From Strongylocentrotus purpuratus (lineage: Eukaryota; Echinodermata; Echinoidea; Camarodonta; Strongylocentrotidae), in assembly GCF_000002235.5 (NCBI RefSeq), contig NW_022145611.1, forward strand, positions 17,395,633 through 17,459,632: 64,000 bases of DNA, given 5' to 3'. Below the pieces are notes generated by a model. The model ran no database searches. It was given only the letters and a program-made list of their open reading frames with translations, and was not told where the DNA came from. Each line of letters begins with the position of its first letter. The first letter of the stretch is position 1. The position numbers and the translations under genes are program-made. Below, piece by piece: positions 61,301 to 64,000 of the stretch.

Positions 61301-63231
61301 CCCAAGGGCAGAGCTGCGAAGAAAAAGGAGGAAAAGGTCAGCAAAGGACGGGTCAAGTTAGACCCCAACAGGAAACTTGTCCCTAACACAAAGATAGAAC
61401 TGGTCAACAAAGATCCCATGTTTGAGGTCAAGTAAGTATACATTAGAAGTCTAGTCTGAATTTAAAAGAATCAAAATTATTTTTTTGGTGCAGGACTTAT
61501 GTAATGACAACTAGAATCCTTTATTTGGACTATATCCATGACCTTGATCAACATGCATCAATTCAGACTTTAGAACATAAAAATAAAGTCAAACGTGTGC
61601 AAAGTCTTAAGTTTCATGTAATCCTTGACATTCTTAACACTCGTTTATTTTGCACAGAAATGAGAACAGCATGCCTGAAGTGTCCAAGGTGGTCCAGTGC
61701 AAGCGAGCCATCCGAGCTGTCATCACCAACGACATGCAACTCCTCAAACAGCTCCTGACAGACACCAAGCGAGTGCCTTCGGTCTTCCTTCAGAGAAGTG
61801 TTGCTGTGCAGGAGACTGCTCTAGGATATGCCATCAAGGTAATGGACCCTGTTTCATAAAACTTGATATCAATAAAGTTACAAGCTACTGTTATAAGCTA
61901 CTGAAATCATGGCGTCTGATTGGCTGAGAGCAAATTTGTCATAGAAATTTAGCATTTGTTAGAGATAACAAGTTTCATGAAACGGGCCCCTGGTTGTTAG
62001 TTCTTCTTGTGTCTGCTGCTTTTCTATGTCCCCAAGCTGCTGTAGAATTCATTTAATTGTCTATCATGTAGCATTTTCTTGTATGTGGTTATTGTTGCAG
62101 CTTCAGGTAATTAAAAGGCACGACTGAATTCTGCCAAGGACACGGTCTTGTGAGGATCAGTCCCAAACATCTTTGATGCAGCTCTTAGTTTAGATTTCTG
62201 ATTATTTTGTAATTTCCATTGATTGAATTTTAAAGAATATTCAAGTGCTCTATTCCATGTAAAGTTCATTACGTAGTGTATTGCATTAGCTGTGTCATGT
62301 TTTGAGATTTATCAATATCCTGTGCAGATTTAAAGAAACATAGCCGTGCCAATTTTACTTTTGAAAATATATTCTAAGATTGTAATGCCTTTTATGGAAC
62401 AACTATCCCGCTTATTGTTTAAAATAAAAAAATTGTCATTCCTCTGCAGGCTAACAGTCATCCATTCATTCGGGCATTCCTGACTGAGCTGAAGAATAAT
62501 CCAAGCCGTTGTGAGATGCCTGTTCACAGTCTTCGAAAGGAAAACACTGGCAGGTGAGTTTGTAGATAGAGCAGTCAAAGATCAGGATAAATGAAATAAA
62601 AGTTTGATTATCTGTTTGGACCTGAATAAAGTGATAAAAGGTAAATGTCCATTTACAATGGTTGTGTTACACATGTTTTGGTCACAATTTCTCTGGTTCA
62701 GTTTCCTACGTTAACTTAATTTCTAAATTCAGCTGTATACCAACACAATTGCAGATGTTAGATCACCTTAAGATTCTGTAGATTTGAAAATGTGCAACTG
62801 ACTTAAACGTTTACATCATAAACATTTACATCATGCAATGAATTCTTTGAATATACTGTGGTGGAGAACTCCTTCCCATTTCCATTCGAAGCCATTCATG
62901 TAAATACACAAGAAGGCCAAAGCATCTTAGTTACAATTCATTCTTCATCTAGGTTTGTAAGTTTACCTTCTTATTAAAATTGTATTATCATTTGTTCCTG
63001 CTTTAATTGGAAGGAAGTCAATTGCTCATTTTCACATCTATATATTGATGCACAGGATATATGCAAGATATAGTTTCATTTATTGTTGCAGCATATCAGA
63101 TATTCTGAATTTTGTCCTCTCTCTCCCCCTTTTTTCTCTCTACTAGTTACAACTACATGAGTCTTGGGCATGCCGTACGGGCCATCAATGTATCACGAGG
63201 AGGACGAGAGGGACAGGATGCATTCCTCAAG
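54965..63231 (+). CDS. Basic nuclear protein with ankyrin-like repeats, possibly PARP-type (3' partial)
   Basis: Nine exons: 54965-55009 (tentative), 56944-57003, 58806-59001, 59821-60087, 60372-60575, 61281-61431, 61658-61838, 62450-62553, 63147-63231; all phases join and the frame is open for 431 residues. If the first exon is wrong, ATG 56956 (MADDQEAST) is the start. Residues about 36-60 are Ser/Pro/Lys-rich with a nuclear-localisation-like VKRKRTQ. About 86-180 form an unnamed globular unit (YFGKGAYLAVRSEGGYFLCQ, WLEETKPGIYKMSFLDFVDR). About 190-290 are strongly basic (KGRKKKD, NRRRKVPTKTR, AAKKKEEK), suiting DNA or RNA contact. About 310-431 read like ankyrin repeats (AIRAVITNDMQLLKQLLTDT, ETALGYAIKANSHPFIRAFL, MSLGHAVRAIN). 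The order recalls nematode PME-5-type ankyrin PARPs, but the catalytic domain would lie beyond the window, so the name is a guess. Exon 61281 has a CAGCAG acceptor that may vary by one residue. Confidence 0.8.
57191..57388. mobile_element. Inverted-repeat element, family ACATGCCAAC, copy 2
   Basis: GCATACATGCCAAC at the left pairs with GTTGGCATGTATGG at the right. The interior has two GTTCCTCTT blocks. Same ends as the element at 15623. Confidence 0.65.
58540..58721. mobile_element. MITE family C, copy 3 (reverse orientation)
   Basis: TTAAAGCCCCACTGCACTA at the left and CAGACGGGCTTCAA at the right; TATAGCAAACAATGCCTAAT and GGTCCCCCATGATCC mark it as the family seen at 29440, 31412 and 63274. 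It sits about 85 bp before exon 58806. Confidence 0.85.
59205..59715. repeat. Tandem repeat of about 150 bp, three units, with DR1 motifs
   Basis: Three diverged units (about 59275, 59421, 59581) share TATCTCAAGAA, TGAACTTCAAACTT, CACCATA and GATTTTGGGGTTAG. Units 1 and 2 carry a perfect AGGTCAAAGGTCA (59371-59383 and 59522-59534), the DR1 consensus for RXR/HNF4-class nuclear receptors; unit 3 has a decayed version. Similar repeats are common in marine invertebrates. Intronic in the ankyrin-repeat gene. Confidence 0.8.
60601..60785 (+). mobile_element. tRNA-derived SINE
   Basis: The 5' part is tRNA-like: box A TGGTATAGTGG and box B GGGTTTGAACACC about 35 bp apart, with GGGGTTG and CCAGCCC at the ends. 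A body follows with CGTCTTTTGGCGAGGC and AAATGGATATCTGG, ending in TTAATAATAATT. Same general plan as the reverse copy at 19538. Confidence 0.85.
61844..61990. mobile_element. MITE family D-like element abutting a splice donor
   Basis: GGACCCTGTTTCATAAAACT at the left and AAGTTTCATGAAACGGGCCC at the right are imperfect inverted repeats; the middle has TCTGATTGGCTGAGAGC. The left end starts at intron position +6 of the donor of exon 61658-61838. Confidence 0.8.
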
Positions 63232-63273
63232 GTAAATACTCCAAATATACTATCATCTAATCTTCATTTGACC

Positions 63274-63469
63274 CTTAAAGCCTGCCTGCACTAGTTTGGT
63301 CAGGGGGATTAGACCTCCCTGCAAGGTCATTGGCAGGTGGTTATCTCATCAAATCAGCTGTCAATTAACATCAGAAAAAGAGGATCATGGGGGACCGACA
63401 TGCACCGATTAGGCATTGTTTGCTATATAGAGGGCGCAAGTAGCTATAAGTAGTGCAGTGGGGCTTTAA
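63274..63469. mobile_element. MITE family C, copy 4
   Basis: Ends TTAAAGCCTGCCTGCACTA and TAGTGCAGTGGGGCTTTAA; body as in the copies at 29440 and 31412, with GGATTAGACCTCCCTGCAAG. It lies 42 bp after the donor of exon 63147-63231. Confidence 0.88.
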
Positions 63470-64000
63470 AGGGAAATGTAACCTTGATAGCAAACAGCAA
63501 CTCTAAAAAAGCAAGAGAAGCAGACCATGAAAGCTTGACTGAAATCTGACAAAAGTATGAAAGTTATGACATTTGAAAGTTGTAATCACTTTGCGTATGG
63601 GAACTTCAAATTGGTCGAATCGGTAATGTCACTGTGGTGAGTGTTGGAAAAATTTTCGTATTTGTTCCAACATACTAAATGACTAACATGTCATATTTAA
63701 CAAAAATATGCATGTCTCAGGATGGTTTTTTGTTTTAGTGGACCTGTAATGATATAGTTTGAGTAGTGCTGCAGGGGTGAAAGAACTGGGGGGAAAAAGA
63801 GGTATAAGTGATAATTTTTACACGATAAATAGGAGAGTTGTCCGTCACTGAGTCACAATTCACTGACAAAATTGCAATTTGAAAATTCACATAGTTGTAG
63901 TGATCTCATATTTCAAACACTGAAATGTCAGTGTGACCAGCAGCAGGCTGCAAAAGAACACATTTTTTTTTCTTCAGATTTTGTAACTGTTTTGTTTTGA
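63470..64000 (+). other. Intron, nothing recognised
   Basis: The last stretch is the continuing intron of the ankyrin-repeat gene. No exon with proper borders and no repeat shared with the rest of the window is visible. Confidence 0.5.

Overview
This window is intron-rich animal nuclear DNA, most likely from an echinoderm and probably a sea urchin. The genes are animal orthologues cut into many short GT-AG exons. Introns are crowded with small inverted-repeat elements, tRNA-derived SINEs and simple repeats. A short vertebrate-type TTAGGG tract is present, and one intron carries histone 3'-end signals of the type known from sea urchin histone genes (stem-loop plus CAAGAAAGA). The species call is inference; no marker gene settles it.

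Layout. (1) 1-5.66 kb, + strand: the last three coding exons of ADPGK, the ADP-dependent glucokinase; the 5' exons lie off the left edge. (2) 5.7-11.5 kb: gene-poor spacer with one unidentified candidate terminal exon at 6.4 kb. (3) 12.9-46.6 kb, - strand: a complete ANAPC1 (APC1, largest scaffold subunit of the anaphase-promoting complex), which I traced as 47 coding exons whose phases all join, giving 1,993 codons plus stop. Its last exon sits at the edge of a degenerate tandem array made from copies of that exon, its 3' UTR and flank. (4) 46.6-47 kb: CpG-richer 5' region of ANAPC1. (5) 47.5-48.8 kb, - strand: two phase-compatible exons of an unidentified gene ending in an acidic tail. (6) 48.8-54.7 kb: no supported gene; one large inverted-repeat element and short repeats. 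(7) 54.7-63.2 kb and beyond, + strand: the first nine exons of a basic nuclear protein with ankyrin-like repeats, possibly an ankyrin-type PARP of the C. elegans PME-5 kind; it runs off the right edge.

The ANAPC1 introns are a rich record of insertions: MITE families present in several copies, a near-perfect 366-bp hairpin, a LINE 3' end, SINEs, a truncated but uninterrupted histone H2B fragment, a pair of histone-type 3' processing hairpins, and an exact 79-bp duplication of part of exon 30 that offers an in-frame alternative splice donor. ADPGK (carbohydrate metabolism), ANAPC1 (cell-cycle ubiquitin ligase) and the ankyrin protein have no obvious joint pathway; their adjacency looks like ordinary genome neighbourhood. 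No CRISPR, rRNA or intact tRNA gene was seen, and I see no convincing wholly new system; the most unusual features are the terminal-exon-derived array and the histone fragments.
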